DNA from: Malurus cyaneus samueli
Taxonomy: Eukaryota; Chordata; Aves; Passeriformes; Maluridae
DNA length: 64,000 bases
Reading direction: 5' to 3'
NCBI GenBank assembly: GCA_009741485.1
Contig: CM019216.1
Location: 55,532,918 to 55,596,917, forward strand
Shown here: positions 63,035 through 64,000 of the stretch, one piece after another
How the letters are laid out: each line of letters starts with the position of its first letter
How positions within the stretch are numbered: position 1 is the first letter of the stretch
Made by a program: the position numbers and the translations under genes
Notes under the pieces: generated by a model
What the model was told of the DNA's origin: nothing
Database searches by the model: none
The model's input: only the letters and a program-made list of their open reading frames with translations

Positions 63035-64000
63035 GTATGAACTCCATCTTGTGGCTGTTGTAGCAATTTATGTTCTCCAGTGATTTAAAAAAAACCATAT
63101 TCTGGGATGAAAAAATTGTCTTGTTACTGACAGTTTTCTTATCATTAAAGTCTTTGTCACTAGCTGACTGTGTAAGCTTGCAGAGTAAGTGGGATAAGTG
63201 GAAAAAAGTGCTTAAAGCAGAAAAAACCCCACAACCAAATGTGTGGGATGTACATTTTGCTTCTCTTAGGAAAGTACTCATTAGCTCAGTTAGACATGAC
63301 TGTGCTTTGGCTGTTCAGCTCTTTATATGGGATAAAAAATGTTATTCCTTGCTTGCAGAAAGAGTAAGCTAAGCACTGAAGTGATTATGCTCCTGTCTCT
63401 CAAGGGAAGACAGAATAGAGTCTGTGGAAAACTTTAATTTCGCCATGTTTTATGTCTTGGCTACTAATTGTCTCATTCCGTTGAAGAGTCTGAGCTAGAG
63501 TCACATATTTCCTGAGAAACTGTTCATTAAGAACTGATGCTTGAGACAACCCAACATTCCTTAACTATGTGAATTGTGTCCTCTCTACACTGAAATAACT
63601 TGGTTTATTTCTGCTGAGGTTACTCAGTCCTCAGTACTCAACTGTTCTTTTCCTCTCTTGATCCCATAAAAAAAAACAAACAGAGGCATTCTGTCCTGAT
63701 ACTGCCCAGATATAAAGTGGGCTTTCTGTGAAGTATTTGCATCTGGTTTCACAGGAAAATAGAAATCTCAGATTGAAAGAAAAGACAAGGGATCACAAAC
63801 TTAACAAACATCTGTTGGAGATTTTAGTTTTAGCTGTTCACAGGTGAAGTCATAGAACCATTGAAAGTTAGGGTTGGAAGAGACATTAAGATCATCAAGT
63901 CCAGCTGTCAACCAGCACTGTCACTGTAATCCCTGAACCACTAAACCACAACAACCAGCCCAGAATCCAGATACTTCTTAAACTCACTACCTCCCTGAGC
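63035..64000 (+). other. SCAF8: SCAF8 intron 9 (partial)
   Basis: Starts with donor GTATGA and runs off the right edge. A frame open on the + strand at 63070-63372 has no support as an exon. Ends inside a CR1 fragment. Confidence 0.85.
63851..64000 (-). mobile_element. CR1 LINE 3' fragment, cut by the window edge
   Basis: The + strand shows the reverse complement of a CR1 3' end: CATAGAACCATTGAAAG, GGGTTGGAAGAGACATTAAG, ATCATCAAGTCCAGC, then the ACTACCTCCCTGAGC block at the edge. It lies antisense to SCAF8. Confidence 0.9.

Noticed and set aside
1..64000. tRNA, rRNA, microRNA, CRISPR or bacterial mobile elements
   Set aside because: No cloverleaf with conserved A/B boxes, no regularly spaced repeats and no convincing precursor hairpin were seen; the window is eukaryotic.

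Overview
This is vertebrate nuclear DNA, most probably from a bird. The evidence is a spliced gene with GT-AG introns, two GC-rich CpG-type islands in an AT-rich background, low interspersed-repeat density, and recognisable repeats that are all CR1 LINE fragments. A non-avian reptile is a weaker alternative. Nothing prokaryotic or viral was seen.

Layout. (1) 1-17668 holds no recognisable cellular gene. It starts with a decayed minus-strand CR1 ORF1. Two almost identical copies of a 7.4-kb block follow (1308-8691 and 10268-17668). Between them lie a 25-N gap and about 1.55 kb of different sequence that ends in a second CR1 fragment. (2) 17669-18300 carries an A27 tract and a short CpG-type island without a recognised exon. 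(3) 18300-26540 is AT-rich intergenic DNA with one old CR1 and two small perfect hairpins. (4) 26540-27800 is a strong CpG island containing the promoter, 5' UTR and first coding exon of SCAF8. (5) 27278-64000 is the SCAF8 gene body on the + strand: eight further coding exons, a 20.3-kb first intron, and CR1 fragments in introns 1 and 9.

The one confident gene is SCAF8, which encodes an SR-related factor that binds the RNA polymerase II C-terminal domain. The nine exons here give about the first 328 residues: the whole CTD-interacting domain plus part of the Pro/Gln-rich linker. The RRM and C-terminal parts lie beyond the right edge. Every junction is in phase except for one defect: exon 1 reads ATG GAG CTG TGA, one base short of the expected start, while the rest of the gene is intact. 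A missing base in the assembly is the likeliest reason.

The most useful observations concern integrity and start choice: the one-base lesion in exon 1, a textbook Kozak ATG 135 bases upstream in the same frame, and the gap-associated near-identical blocks. I found no convincing undescribed biological system.
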